DNA of 64,000 bases from Pseudomonas asplenii (GCF_001293465.1 NZ_JSYZ01000001.1:263503-327502), one strand, 5' to 3'; counted from the stretch's first letter, positions 37,421 through 47,520 are shown. The notes: generated by a model not told the origin, from the letters alone. Program-made: numbers and translations.

Positions 37421-40400
37421 GCACTGCCCAGGGCCGATACCCCCTCCTTGAGCAGTGCCCGGATGGTCCAGTACCTGACCCAGACCGAACGCCGCGTGTT
37501 GTACTGGAACTGGCTCATCCGGGTACGCCAGAGCAGGCGATACTCGTTGTCTTCCGGATGGCTGTCGTACGCCAGCAGCTTGCCGAAGACCCGTTGAAAA
37601 TCGGCGTCATGGGCATGAATCAGGAAATTGCTCCAGACATCGTTGCTCACCAGGAACCGCACCAGCGCAGAACTGCCATCCTCGACCGGCATGGCATCCT
37701 CCTGGGGCAGGTACTCGGGCAACACCTCGGGCGGCTCCGGCGCAACCTCCTCGGGCAACTCTTCGAGTACCTCACTCAGCAACATCCGTGACGGATCGGT
37801 GACCGGTGACTGGGGAGACTGCACGGCAAGCTCCTGGCTCAGCACCTGCGCCTTCATCTCTTCGATCTGTCGTGGGCTGAGCCGTACCGGGCTGGTGCTG
37901 AACAGGCCATTGAACTGGTCGGGCAAGGCCAGGTCCCGCGCCAGTGCATCATAGTAGGCCCGATACCAGAAAAGCGGCGACGTATGCCGGACAGTGCTTG
38001 CCAGGCGCATGGCCTCCAGGCGGAACTGCCCTCTCAACAGTGTCAGCAAGCGGGACTCGGCGGCCTGCGGCTCCAGCTTCAAGGCCTCGTGGCAATTCAC
38101 GGCAAACTCCAGGCGGTTGAAAATCTGGTAACTGGTGGACCCCGAATAACGCCAGTGCCCCTCGATCTGAAACAACCGGTTGCACAGGCTCAGGCTCTGC
38201 GAGGCCACCTCGAGCACTCGCCAGACCCGCGCACTCAGATCGTTGCGCGCCCCCTGATAGTGCACACTGAAGAAGGTCGGCGGGGAGCTCATGCGCTCGA
38301 ACAGCAGGAAGAACACGTCCGCCCCCGGCAGATCCCTGAGCTGACGCCACAGTGCGATCCTGTGCGGGGTCTTTTCGCCACCCACCGCCCAACGGTCGAT
38401 CCCGAACGTGGACGATACCGGCAGGTCCTCAATGCCGAAGTTCACCTGCTGCTCATGCCGTTGCCGGTAGTTGAGAATCGCACTGAGTGCCTGGGAGGAC
38501 AGTGGATTACCCGACAGATCGGTCCCATGACAGAGCTGATCGTTCCCATTGAACAACTGCACCGGCAGATCGCTGATGGTGTTCATCCGCAGCTCAACCC
38601 TCACCAGATCCCTGAGCCCAAGCAATCCGGGGGGCCATTCGTGAATACCGGTGTGACTGAGCCGCAGCACCCGCAAACGCTGCAGGCTGGCAAAATCGGG
38701 GAGCACGGCCAGCGGGTTGCCATTGAGATTGAGTTCGAGCAGTTGCGTCAATCCCTCCAGCTCCCGTGCAGTACCCCGGATCAGGCGCACGCGGTTGTTC
38801 TCCAGCGACAGCACCTGCAGCTTCTGCAACTGGGAGATACCGTTGGGCAGGCTGCTCAAGCCGCTACGCTCCATGCGCAAGGTGGTCAGCCCGGTGAAGC
38901 TTCTCAGGAACCGGCTCAGGTAGCGAACGCCTTCCAGTCCCATGTTGTTCATCGACAGCAGCGTGACATGGCTGAAATCGGCATTCAGCTCCGGCAGATC
39001 CTCGACTTCCAGGCCGTCGAGCACCAACACGTAGGACAACGGCGATTGCGCCCCGGTGCTCTGGCGACGCCAGCAGCGCCGGATACGCCGGGCAATCTCC
39101 CGACGCGGGACGACCCGGCTATCGACAGAGAAAGACTCGGGCTCATAGAGCAGCGGTGCAGCCACCCAGGCAGCCAGTTCCTTCCTGAGCCGGCGATACT
39201 CGGCCTGCAGCCCCTCGACAGCCCGGGTGCGTTCCTCGGTCGTGCGGCCCAGGTCCGCCAGAATGCTGAACAACTGCGCATCGCTACAACCGCGATAGAG
39301 CCCCCTGAGCTTTCTGAGCAGGCCGGGCGGATAGCCGCTCGCTCTTGCCCGTCCGGTCAGCGGATAGCCCAGCGTGCCACCGACCAGGCGCACCAGGCGT
39401 TGCGGCAGGTGGGCCCAGGGCATGACCGGAGATTGTCCGAGCAGGCGCCTGAGCTGATTGCGATCACTTGCCGCCCTCTGGAACATCACCCTTTTCAGAT
39501 CCTGCTCGACCGTCTCGCCGAGATGAGCGATCCCCAGAGTGGTACGCCGCAATTGCGGCAAGGCCAGCAGCACGGCGGAAAACGGATCCTCATGAACCGT
39601 CGCCAGGCTGCGGGCACCATCGCGCTCCATGGCGAACGATTCATAACCCGCATCGCTCTTGACCAGTATCCGGCGAGTCATGGCCGTATCGACCCCGACA
39701 CGGGCGATCAACGGACCGGCCGCCGTATCGCGGCGCAACTCGATCCGCAGGCTCGGCTCCCAACCGGGCAAATGTTCGAGCAACTGCAACAGCAACGTAT
39801 CGTTGACGTCGGTTCTCTCGGTGGGCAGGCACAGGCTCTCGTACAGCCGGCAGACGTCGATCTCGCCACTCAGGTAGCGGGCCTCCTCGGCCAACCCCAG
39901 CGGCAGCCGCCGGGACTCGCGAATCAGCCGGCATTCGGACGACTCCGCCTGCTCCAGCATGGCCTGCGCCAGTTCCTCACTCAGTGACGGAAACTGCTCC
40001 CGGACAACGCTCACCAAGGGCGCGAGTTCACTGGAGGCCTCAGCACGGGCCGGCGGGCGGGCCAGGCCGAAGTGCCGGCTGACCTCGTCCAGCAGCGGCA
40101 CCGGCACCTGGTTCTCGAACAGCAGCCGACCGGGCAGGCTGTCCGGCACCCCACTGGTGCCCAGCACCTGGCGGACCAGACTCTCGGAAAGCTCCGGGCC
40201 GTCCCCCAGCAGGCGCCGCAGCGCCCGCTCCGCGCTCCAGGCCAACGGCTGCTCGAACTCATGCCACCAGCCGCCGCGCCCATTGTGTTCCAGCAAGGGC
40301 CCATAGGCGCCCATGGCCGTCGGGTGCCGCCCCCGCCACTCACCGAACAAACCATCCCATTCGACTTCATGAAAGTCTTCGCCAAGGCGTACCAGCCAAC

Positions 40401-43400
40401 GCCGATCCAGCGTGTACAACCCTGGCACAGCCGCCACCGCAAGGGGGTTGACCGGAAGCGGGCGCGCATACTGTTCCAGCCGCAGGCCCAGGCTGCCGTC
40501 CTCCCGACGCAACGTCAGCAGATAGGCAAAGATGCCGTCGCGCAGCGACTGGATGTCCTGCGGCGAAGACATCCCCAGCAGTCCCTGCTCCCGCGTCGAG
40601 AGCGACGCGGCCAGTGCCAGATAGAAACTCTGGCTCGGCACCGACAGGTCGACGTTCGGCTGGTGGCGTGCCTGCAACGTGGAGTAGGCGCCTTGCCCGT
40701 ATCGACGCAGCGACAACCGGTCCGCCACGGGCAAGGCCGCACTGTCACCCTCGACCCACCTCAGGCCCCTGCCCAGGCGATCATGGAGAAAGTCGTCGGC
40801 GATGCATTGCAACCAGGCATCCGTTGACTCATGGAACGAACGCACCTGGCGAATGCCATCCAGCACACGTCCCAGGACGCTGAACTGCTGCTCGCGATCC
40901 AGGCTGTAGCGCAGCCGATAAGGCACACGTCGAGCGTCCAGCAACTCCCCGACCTGCGTCGACGACAGCGGATTGTCCCGCAGGAACTGCGCCAGCCTGG
41001 GCAACGACAGGTGTGGATACAACAGGCGCAGGGTCACCACCGAATGCGGTATGCCGCCGAGGAACACCGGCAGGTAGCCGATGGCGCCGCTGCTCGAGGC
41101 ATGGGTACTGGTGCCAGCATCGATCTTCAACCAGCCCGAATACATGCCCAGAGCTTCGAACAGTTCTGCCGAACGCTCACGCGCCATCACGCCGAGTTGA
41201 AGACGCACCTCGCCCACCAGCACACGTCGTACCACCGGCTCCATGCCGCCGATCAGTGTCTCGCCAGGCAACAGGCCGAGGATCAGGTCGAGCACGCCGG
41301 CTTCATGGGCCAGGGTGGTCATCGCCGCGCCGCTCACCCCGGAATGCTCGACGAAACCGCCCTGCGCCAGTTGCCTGATTTTCACCGAGCGACTGAACAT
41401 GCCCAGGCGCTGGCGCCGGCCATAAACCTGCTGCAGTTCGCCGTTGCTGTCATGAACCCGCAGGCAAAGGTCCTCGGGCCAGAGTGACAAGTGAGGCAAG
41501 AGGCAGAACAGCACGCGCTGGGACATGGGCGACAGCAGGCCCTGCTCTTCGTCGGCGGCCACGATCCCGGCGATCCCCTGCTCGACCTCGAAACGCTCCA
41601 GCGCTTCAACCAGCGCCGGTTGCGGCAGTTGCCCCGACCAGACCTGGTCCAGATGCTCGCGGGAAACGCCACTGGTCTCCAGAACCCGCCGCAACTGCTC
41701 CGGGGTCCCCCCTTTCAGAGCGACCATGCGCTCGAGCAGGCGGGTATCCGAAAGCGTTCGACTGTCGTCGAGGGACACCGACCAGCGCCGGGACTCGGGA
41801 TCGTAGGCCATCGGCGGATGAAATGCCGCAGGGTCGGCCGGGACCGCCCGATAACCCGGCAGGATTTTGTCGTACTGCAGCTCGACCGTCAGTTCCTGAT
41901 CGTTCTCCCTGGCCTGGCCATACAGCTTGCCACCCTGGCGGCCCAGCCCGTCGCCATCGAACACCGAGGCCAGTTCGAGACGCTTGCGCGCATAAGGAAT
42001 CAGGCTGTCTTTCCACAGGCGGGTGACCGTGCTCCCACCCGGCACCATGCGGTACCGGTCCAGTTGGGCGAACTCGCTGGCAATGTGTCGCGAAGCCAGG
42101 CGCCCGGCATAGCCATGCAAGCCGCCCATCAGCAACAGGCTGCCGATTTCCAGCCCAGCCTGCAGCAGGCTTTCCGGATGACCCTGCCCGGCCTGCTCGA
42201 TCCCTTCGTACAGCTCCATCACCAGATTCATGCCCAGGGCAGCCGTGACGATCCGGCCGATACTGCCCAGCCCTCCCGGCACCGGCGTCAGCAACAGGTC
42301 GAGCAAATGGTGCATGAAGGTGATCACCCCCTCCTTGACCGCCCGCCAATCCTGTTGCCCCTTGGACACCGCCATCGCCTCGACATTGACGCGAAAACGC
42401 CAACTGTAGAACGTGCTCAACGCCTGCTGTGGATCCTGCCCGGTGGGCTGGTAGGCAAACTCCAGGTCATCCAGGGTCCGGACCGGAAACACCCAGTGAA
42501 AGGCGTCGTAGAGTTTCCCGGCGGCCCAGTTCAGGCCCTCTGGCTTGTGCTCGGGATCGAGCAGTGGCCAGAGCCGGCCCTGCTGCTCGAAGGACAGCGA
42601 GGAGATCAGCCAGCCCAGTTGTCCGCGGGCGTTGTCGACCTGGAGCAGGGCCTTGAACTCATGTTCGAAGGTCGCCTGCGACACGTGGTGACGCAGCACC
42701 CCGCCCGGCCGTTCGGCACAATAGCTGTACAGCCCGACCACCCCGGGGACCCGGATGATCAGCAGCGGCAAATGGAAACGCCCGTGGTCCGAAGGACTCG
42801 ACGAAAACAGCTGCAGGATCGCCTCCTCGATGGTGAATTCCACCTCGGCGATACGGCCCGGCAGCGAGTCCGGCAGCTTGAGCGACACATGCTCGACCTT
42901 CAGCCAGGGCAGGCCGAGCTCCAGCGCATCGCGCAAGGCGTCGAACAGTTCCCGGCTCAGGCCGCTGTTGTTGGCATTGCGTGGCGCGTCATAGAGGTTG
43001 AAGCGGAACAGGTCGTGCATGTGCGCGCTGATCGCCCGGCTCAGCCCGGCATCGGGAGCCAGGGCCTTCTCGACCCGCTGGCGCAGGTCGGCGCCCAGGT
43101 TCAGTTCCCGGACGATGCGGATGAAATCGTCCACCTCGAGCAGACCGTACTTGCTGACACTCTCTGCCCCCTGGTCATGGCTGATCCAGCGGCCTTTCAC
43201 TTCAGGGAAGTCGAAGAAGGCGAAGTTCAGGCGTGCGGCGTCCCACAGCGACAGCGTCGCCACCTCCACGACCGTCACGCTACTGGTATCGAGTGCCCGC
43301 TTGAAGATCGATGGCAAGCTGCCAGGCGTCTGCGGATCCAGGGCATAGGCGGTGTGCAGATAGGTGGTTTGCGGGTCGAGGTCCAGGCGGCTGATCTGCT

Positions 43401-43725
43401 TGAGCCACTTGCGCAACTCGCGCAGACCGTTCTGTTCGAACTCGTCGAGCAGACGCCGGCTCTCGGTATCCAGGGCATTTCCGGTCGCGTTCAATGAATG
43501 GAAAAGACCGAGCCAGGTGCGCTGCTCCCTCTCGTTCAGCGGGCCCATGGAAGCCTGGAACGTCTGGGTGATATGGTCGAGGACCTGCTGCCGGGCCCAA
43601 CTGTCACGGGAATGCAGGCCCGGGTTCTGGCGGGCGACGAAGGCGTCGAGCTGCGGGTCGACGCCCGCAGCGATATCGGCTGGGAGTAACGCGGTGGTTG
43701 GCGATGGTGGTTCCGGCGGGCTCAT
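37417..43725 (-). CDS. Giant LRR protein with a NEL (E3 ubiquitin ligase)-like C-terminal domain lacking the catalytic cysteine
   Basis: A 2102-residue protein, the largest gene here, with AGGGAGG 5 bases before ATG 43725. The N-terminal 1500 residues resemble the large Pseudomonas DUF6543 (dermonecrotic-toxin-like) proteins and include a hydrophobic stretch at about 472-555 (LLDLLLTPVPGGLGSIGRIV then LEIGSLLLMGGLHGYAGRL). Leucine-rich repeats run from about 1555 to 1755 (LTTLRMERSGLSSLPNGI, LLELNLNGNPLAVLP). Residues about 1780-2095 follow NEL order: RVWRVLE, LFQIEG, FNRLEFAV, GQFRLEAM, WYRAYYDALARDLALP, FLVSNDVWSNFL. Where IpaH-type ligases have CxDR, this has Ser1861-Gly-Ser-Thr. No signal peptide, no secretion genes nearby. 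Likely role: host-directed or competitor-directed protein; activity uncertain. Confidence 0.8.
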   Translation of the reverse strand: MSPPEPPSPTTALLPADIAAGVDPQLDAFVARQNPGLHSRDSWARQQVLDHITQTFQASMGPLNEREQRTWLGLFHSLNATGNALDTESRRLLDEFEQNGLRELRKWLKQISRLDLDPQTTYLHTAYALDPQTPGSLPSIFKRALDTSSVTVVEVATLSLWDAARLNFAFFDFPEVKGRWISHDQGAESVSKYGLLEVDDFIRIVRELNLGADLRQRVEKALAPDAGLSRAISAHMHDLFRFNLYDAPRNANNSGLSRELFDALRDALELGLPWLKVEHVSLKLPDSLPGRIAEVEFTIEEAILQLFSSSPSDHGRFHLPLLIIRVPGVVGLYSYCAERPGGVLRHHVSQATFEHEFKALLQVDNARGQLGWLISSLSFEQQGRLWPLLDPEHKPEGLNWAAGKLYDAFHWVFPVRTLDDLEFAYQPTGQDPQQALSTFYSWRFRVNVEAMAVSKGQQDWRAVKEGVITFMHHLLDLLLTPVPGGLGSIGRIVTAALGMNLVMELYEGIEQAGQGHPESLLQAGLEIGSLLLMGGLHGYAGRLASRHIASEFAQLDRYRMVPGGSTVTRLWKDSLIPYARKRLELASVFDGDGLGRQGGKLYGQARENDQELTVELQYDKILPGYRAVPADPAAFHPPMAYDPESRRWSVSLDDSRTLSDTRLLERMVALKGGTPEQLRRVLETSGVSREHLDQVWSGQLPQPALVEALERFEVEQGIAGIVAADEEQGLLSPMSQRVLFCLLPHLSLWPEDLCLRVHDSNGELQQVYGRRQRLGMFSRSVKIRQLAQGGFVEHSGVSGAAMTTLAHEAGVLDLILGLLPGETLIGGMEPVVRRVLVGEVRLQLGVMARERSAELFEALGMYSGWLKIDAGTSTHASSSGAIGYLPVFLGGIPHSVVTLRLLYPHLSLPRLAQFLRDNPLSSTQVGELLDARRVPYRLRYSLDREQQFSVLGRVLDGIRQVRSFHESTDAWLQCIADDFLHDRLGRGLRWVEGDSAALPVADRLSLRRYGQGAYSTLQARHQPNVDLSVPSQSFYLALAASLSTREQGLLGMSSPQDIQSLRDGIFAYLLTLRREDGSLGLRLEQYARPLPVNPLAVAAVPGLYTLDRRWLVRLGEDFHEVEWDGLFGEWRGRHPTAMGAYGPLLEHNGRGGWWHEFEQPLAWSAERALRRLLGDGPELSESLVRQVLGTSGVPDSLPGRLLFENQVPVPLLDEVSRHFGLARPPARAEASSELAPLVSVVREQFPSLSEELAQAMLEQAESSECRLIRESRRLPLGLAEEARYLSGEIDVCRLYESLCLPTERTDVNDTLLLQLLEHLPGWEPSLRIELRRDTAAGPLIARVGVDTAMTRRILVKSDAGYESFAMERDGARSLATVHEDPFSAVLLALPQLRRTTLGIAHLGETVEQDLKRVMFQRAASDRNQLRRLLGQSPVMPWAHLPQRLVRLVGGTLGYPLTGRARASGYPPGLLRKLRGLYRGCSDAQLFSILADLGRTTEERTRAVEGLQAEYRRLRKELAAWVAAPLLYEPESFSVDSRVVPRREIARRIRRCWRRQSTGAQSPLSYVLVLDGLEVEDLPELNADFSHVTLLSMNNMGLEGVRYLSRFLRSFTGLTTLRMERSGLSSLPNGISQLQKLQVLSLENNRVRLIRGTARELEGLTQLLELNLNGNPLAVLPDFASLQRLRVLRLSHTGIHEWPPGLLGLRDLVRVELRMNTISDLPVQLFNGNDQLCHGTDLSGNPLSSQALSAILNYRQRHEQQVNFGIEDLPVSSTFGIDRWAVGGEKTPHRIALWRQLRDLPGADVFFLLFERMSSPPTFFSVHYQGARNDLSARVWRVLEVASQSLSLCNRLFQIEGHWRYSGSTSYQIFNRLEFAVNCHEALKLEPQAAESRLLTLLRGQFRLEAMRLASTVRHTSPLFWYRAYYDALARDLALPDQFNGLFSTSPVRLSPRQIEEMKAQVLSQELAVQSPQSPVTDPSRMLLSEVLEELPEEVAPEPPEVLPEYLPQEDAMPVEDGSSALVRFLVSNDVWSNFLIHAHDADFQRVFGKLLAYDSHPEDNEYRLLWRTRMSQFQYNTRRSVWVRYWTIRALLKEGVSALGSA

Positions 43726-43811
43726 TCGGCCTCCCTGGCAAGCGTTGAAAACGCCAGCCTAGAAAACCGCGACGGTCGCCGGGCGTTAGCCGGGTATCAC
43801 GCCGACCGGGC

Positions 43812-44714
43812 TCATGCTGTCTTCACCGCCACCGCAGGCCGTGGGGCAGCGGGCTTGCGGAACACCAGCACGTTGCCGGCCATCACCGTCAGCAGCCCGA
43901 GCAGTGCCGGGGCACTCCAGTGGTAACCCTCGGCATAGGCCGAGACGTTCAGCGCCACCAGCGGGAACAGCACCGTACAGTACGCGGCCCGTTCCGGCCC
44001 CATGCGACCGACCAGGGTCAGGTAGGCGGTGAAACCGATCACCGAGCCCGGAATCACCAGGTACAGCAACGAGCCGATATAGCGGGTGTTCCACTCCATG
44101 GCGAAGGGAATGCCGCTGAGCAGGCAGTAGGTGCCGAGCATCGCCGCGCCGTAGAGCATGCCCCAGGCGTTGGTGGTCAGTGGCTTGAGCCCGGCCTTCT
44201 GCTGCAGGCTGGAAAGCAGGTTGCCGGCCGAGAAGCACAGGGTACCGAGCAACGCCAGGCCGAGGCCCAGCGCGGTATGCGGGCCGGCGCTGTGCCCGGA
44301 CAGTTCGGGCCAGAACAGCAGGCCCAGCCCCAGCAGGCCCAGGGCGCCGCCCAGCAGCACGTTACGGGCGATCCGCTGCCTGAGGAATACCCGGGCGTTC
44401 AGGGCATTCCACAAGGTCGCGGTGGAAAACACCACCGCCACCAGGCCACTGGGAACCCACTGGCTGGCGGTGAGGAAACACATGAAATTTAGGCAGAACA
44501 GGCACAGGCCCTGGGCCAGGCAGATCAGGTGACCCCGCCGGTTCATCGGCTGCAGGCGCCGGCTGAGCAGCAACATGACGAACAGCACCAGCGCCGCCAG
44601 GCCGAAGCGATAGACGATCGACACCGGAATCGCCACCACGCCCAGTTGCAGTTTCAAGGCGATCCAGGTGGTACCCCAGATCAGTACGGTGAGCAGATAG
44701 AGAAAGAGGTTCAT
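43812..44714 (-). CDS. EamA/DMT-family inner-membrane transporter
   Basis: A 300-residue protein with ten predicted membrane helices in two EamA repeats (first begins FLYLLTVLIWGTTWIALKLQ, second near LGLGLALLGTLCFSAGNLLS). It would export a small metabolite or amino acid. ATG 44714 is chosen because the first helix starts there. A frame to 44774 adds 20 polar residues. It is divergent from the AraC gene, which is the likely regulator. Confidence 0.9.
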   Translation of the reverse strand: MNLFLYLLTVLIWGTTWIALKLQLGVVAIPVSIVYRFGLAALVLFVMLLLSRRLQPMNRRGHLICLAQGLCLFCLNFMCFLTASQWVPSGLVAVVFSTATLWNALNARVFLRQRIARNVLLGGALGLLGLGLLFWPELSGHSAGPHTALGLGLALLGTLCFSAGNLLSSLQQKAGLKPLTTNAWGMLYGAAMLGTYCLLSGIPFAMEWNTRYIGSLLYLVIPGSVIGFTAYLTLVGRMGPERAAYCTVLFPLVALNVSAYAEGYHWSAPALLGLLTVMAGNVLVFRKPAAPRPAVAVKTA

Positions 44715-44862
44715 GGTGCGGGCTCCTGAAAGTCCGGCCCAGTCTGCGGCCATGGCGCAGGCTCGCGCTTGCATAAACTTGCGCTTTTGTCGCGACGGTC
44801 ATCGCCTGGGGCTGGCAGCCGGCCCGCGAGGGAGTAGCATGCGAGACGTTGGAGAACAGACC

Positions 44863-45738
44863 ATGTCCGCACTGGATACCCTGCAAGTCTTTCAAGCCCT
44901 CAACCGCTCGCCCCATTCGCGCCTGGAACACAGCGCCGAGCTGGGCGACGGGCTGGCGGCCGCCATCTGGAGCAACCACCACGATGCCCAGGATTACGAG
45001 GCGCCCGGCCATCACACCCTGTCCTGCTACCTCGCCGGTGGCACCGGCACCTTCCGCCGTGGCCGGCCCGAGACCAAGGGCGGCCCGGACAAGCTGTGCA
45101 TCCTGCCGGCCGAACACCAGTCCGGCTGGGTGATCAACGGCAGCATCCGGCTGGCGCACCTGTACTTCAGCCCGGAGCAGTTCGCCCTCGGTTGCGTCAC
45201 CCTGCTGGACCGCGAGCCGCGTGAACTGCAGTTGCAGGAGCACACCTTTCTCGAAGACCCGCAGCAGGCCCGCCGCTTTCGCCAACTGATCGGGCTGGAC
45301 TGGAACGAACCGGCGGAACGCCTGCTTGGCAGCAGCCTGGCCCATGACCTGCTCGATCATGCGCTGCTCAACCAGGTCGGCCTGCGCCAGGGATTGCGGC
45401 TCAAGGGCGGGCTGGCCGCGCATCAGCGGCGCCTGCTGGTGGACTACATCGACCACCGGCTGGAACAGCCGTTGAGCCTTGGCGAGCTGGCCGGGTTATG
45501 TACATTGTCCGAATATCACTTCGCGCGGATGTTCCGCCACAGCTTCGGCCTGCCGCCCCACCAGTATGTCCTGGCGCGCCGCCTGGCACGGGCGCGGGTG
45601 CTGTTGCGCGGCAGTGCCCGGCCACTCGGAGAGATCGCCCTGGCCTGCGGTTTCGCCAGTGCCAGCCACTTCACCAACCGCTTCCGCCAGGTACTGGGGG
45701 CCACGCCCGGCCAGTACCGGCAGGCATTTCTGTACTGA
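44863..45738 (+). CDS. AraC-family transcriptional regulator
   Basis: A 291-residue protein. The two C-terminal HTH motifs are LSLGELAGLCTLSEYHFARM and PLGEIALACGFASASHFTNR, followed by the family signature QVLGATPGQYR. The N-terminal 170 residues are a cupin-like sensor (TLSCYLAGGTGTFRRG). ATG 44863 has GGAG 9 bases upstream. ATG 44839, also with a good ribosome-binding site, would add eight residues. Divergent from the DMT exporter 148 bases away, a common regulator-target layout. Confidence 0.88.
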   Translation: MSALDTLQVFQALNRSPHSRLEHSAELGDGLAAAIWSNHHDAQDYEAPGHHTLSCYLAGGTGTFRRGRPETKGGPDKLCILPAEHQSGWVINGSIRLAHLYFSPEQFALGCVTLLDREPRELQLQEHTFLEDPQQARRFRQLIGLDWNEPAERLLGSSLAHDLLDHALLNQVGLRQGLRLKGGLAAHQRRLLVDYIDHRLEQPLSLGELAGLCTLSEYHFARMFRHSFGLPPHQYVLARRLARARVLLRGSARPLGEIALACGFASASHFTNRFRQVLGATPGQYRQAFLY

Positions 45739-45780
45739 AGGTCGAACACTGCTCCCTGGACTGCCCCCACAGACCAGGGC

Positions 45781-47301
45781 TCAATCGGTCTTGTTGGCCA
45801 GCGCCGTCACCACCTGGTTCTCGATGTCCTTGATCGCCCAGCCGCCCACCCGGTAGTTGTTGGTCAACATGGCGAACACCAGCGGTTGTCCGTTGCCGCT
45901 GGTGACGTACCCGGCCAGCGACGACACGCCACGCATGCTGCCGGTCTTGGCGTGCACATTGTTCGCCGCCGCCGTGCCGCGCAGACGCTTGCGCAAGGTG
46001 CCGCCGACCATCCGCTCGGGGTTGCCGGCCACCGGCAGCGCCGCGTACCAGGCGTTGAACCAGGGCCGGTTGCGCACCGCCAGCAGCAGATCGCTGAGGG
46101 TCCGCGCCGACACCTGGTTACGCCGGGACAGGCCGGAACCGTCGAACTGCTGCAAACCGGCCGGCGAGACGCCCTGGCGCTGCAGGAAACCGCTCACCGC
46201 CGCCGCGCCCGCCACCGCCGTGCCGCTGTTGGCGGTCTTGCGGCCCATGGCCTTGAGCAGGATTTCCGCCATGTTGTTGTTCGACAGTTTGAGCAACGGC
46301 GGCATCAGCTCCGCCAGCACCGGCGACTGGTGCTCCGCCAGCGGCCGGGCCTGGGCTGGCGTGGTCAGTCCCAGCACGCTGCCACCTTCGACGACGATAC
46401 CGCGCTGGAGCAGCGCGCTACGGAACACGTCGGCCACCAGCCCGGTCGGCTCCCAGACACTCAGCTGCACCACACGCTCGGCGCCCTTGGGCAAGGCCCC
46501 GCTGATCTGCAGCAGGTTGCTGCCGGAGGCCCGGCTGACCACCAGCGGACCACCACGCCCGGTGATCGCGCGATTGGCCAGGGTCATGTAGCGGTTCTCT
46601 GGAGTGAAACTGACCCGTGGAGGCTGGCGTACACCCGCGGCCCGCACATTGACCAGGATCGAGCCGGCATCGAAGTCGGCATTCGGCGACACGCTCAACG
46701 CGGAAATCTGCGCGGCGAAGTACTGCTGCTCATCCGCCGGGTCCCAGTCGAGCCCGAGGCGCTGGCGGTCGAAAGCGGTGTCGTCGAGGATCAGCCGGCC
46801 CCGCACCCGGGTGATGCCCTTGCGGGCGAGATCCGCCGCCAGGGCCTGGTAATCCTCCTGACGCATGCTCGGGTCGCCGCTGCCGCGCAGGTACAGGTCG
46901 CCGACCAGCAGCCCACCCTGCTGCACGCCGGTGCTCAGCACGGTGGTGGAAAAACGGAAGTCGGCGCCCAGCACGTCCATGGCCGCCGCCGTGGTCACCA
47001 GCTTCATGCTCGAAGCCGGCACCAGCCGGCTTTGGGCGTTGTATTCGCAGACCAGCCTGCCGCTGCCCGCCTCACGCACCACCAGCGAGGTCACCGCCCC
47101 CTGCATGACCGGGCTGCGCAGGGTGTTGTCGAGCCCGGCGCAGAAATTCGAACGTGGCAGCGGCAACGGCAACTGCGCCGCCTGCAGGATAACCGTACGC
47201 ACCGGCTCGGGTGCTGGCGGCGCCTTGCTGGAACAGGCCCCGAGCAATGCGCAGCAGACGACCACGACGCCCCTGCCGGTGAAACCTTGTAGCCAATTCA
47301 T
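45781..47301 (-). CDS. dacB: D-alanyl-D-alanine carboxypeptidase/endopeptidase (PBP4, DacB)
   Basis: A 506-residue class C penicillin-binding protein that trims and cuts peptidoglycan cross-links in the periplasm. Its three active-site motifs are all present: S97-x-x-K100 in PASSMKLVT, SNN in KLSNNNMAEI and KTG in HAKTGSMRG. Unlike E. coli PBP4, the N-terminus has a lipobox (LLGACSS, Cys23), so it may be a lipoprotein. ATG 47301 is chosen over TTG 47319. It is convergent with the AraC gene. Confidence 0.92.
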   Translation of the reverse strand: MNWLQGFTGRGVVVVCCALLGACSSKAPPAPEPVRTVILQAAQLPLPLPRSNFCAGLDNTLRSPVMQGAVTSLVVREAGSGRLVCEYNAQSRLVPASSMKLVTTAAAMDVLGADFRFSTTVLSTGVQQGGLLVGDLYLRGSGDPSMRQEDYQALAADLARKGITRVRGRLILDDTAFDRQRLGLDWDPADEQQYFAAQISALSVSPNADFDAGSILVNVRAAGVRQPPRVSFTPENRYMTLANRAITGRGGPLVVSRASGSNLLQISGALPKGAERVVQLSVWEPTGLVADVFRSALLQRGIVVEGGSVLGLTTPAQARPLAEHQSPVLAELMPPLLKLSNNNMAEILLKAMGRKTANSGTAVAGAAAVSGFLQRQGVSPAGLQQFDGSGLSRRNQVSARTLSDLLLAVRNRPWFNAWYAALPVAGNPERMVGGTLRKRLRGTAAANNVHAKTGSMRGVSSLAGYVTSGNGQPLVFAMLTNNYRVGGWAIKDIENQVVTALANKTD

Positions 47302-47520
47302 CCAATGCCCCAACTTCAATTGACACAGACACAGAAGAGCCGCGCGGCAAAGCGCGGCCCATCACTCAACGAGGCACATAGGAGAAGGTACTTATCGAGT
47401 CAACAGAAGGAATTATGCGGTAACAGGGCCCCGGGAATCCATGCAGGATAGCCGGCTTTCCCGGGACATGAAGCGCTCGGACAGCTGCGGTTAAGGTGCC
47501 AGAGGGTGAAGCAAGGCTCA

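Noticed and set aside
41491..43497. Long plus-strand frame opposite the giant LRR gene
   Set aside because: The minus-strand frame shows leucine-rich repeats and NEL-like order, whereas the antisense text has no structure.
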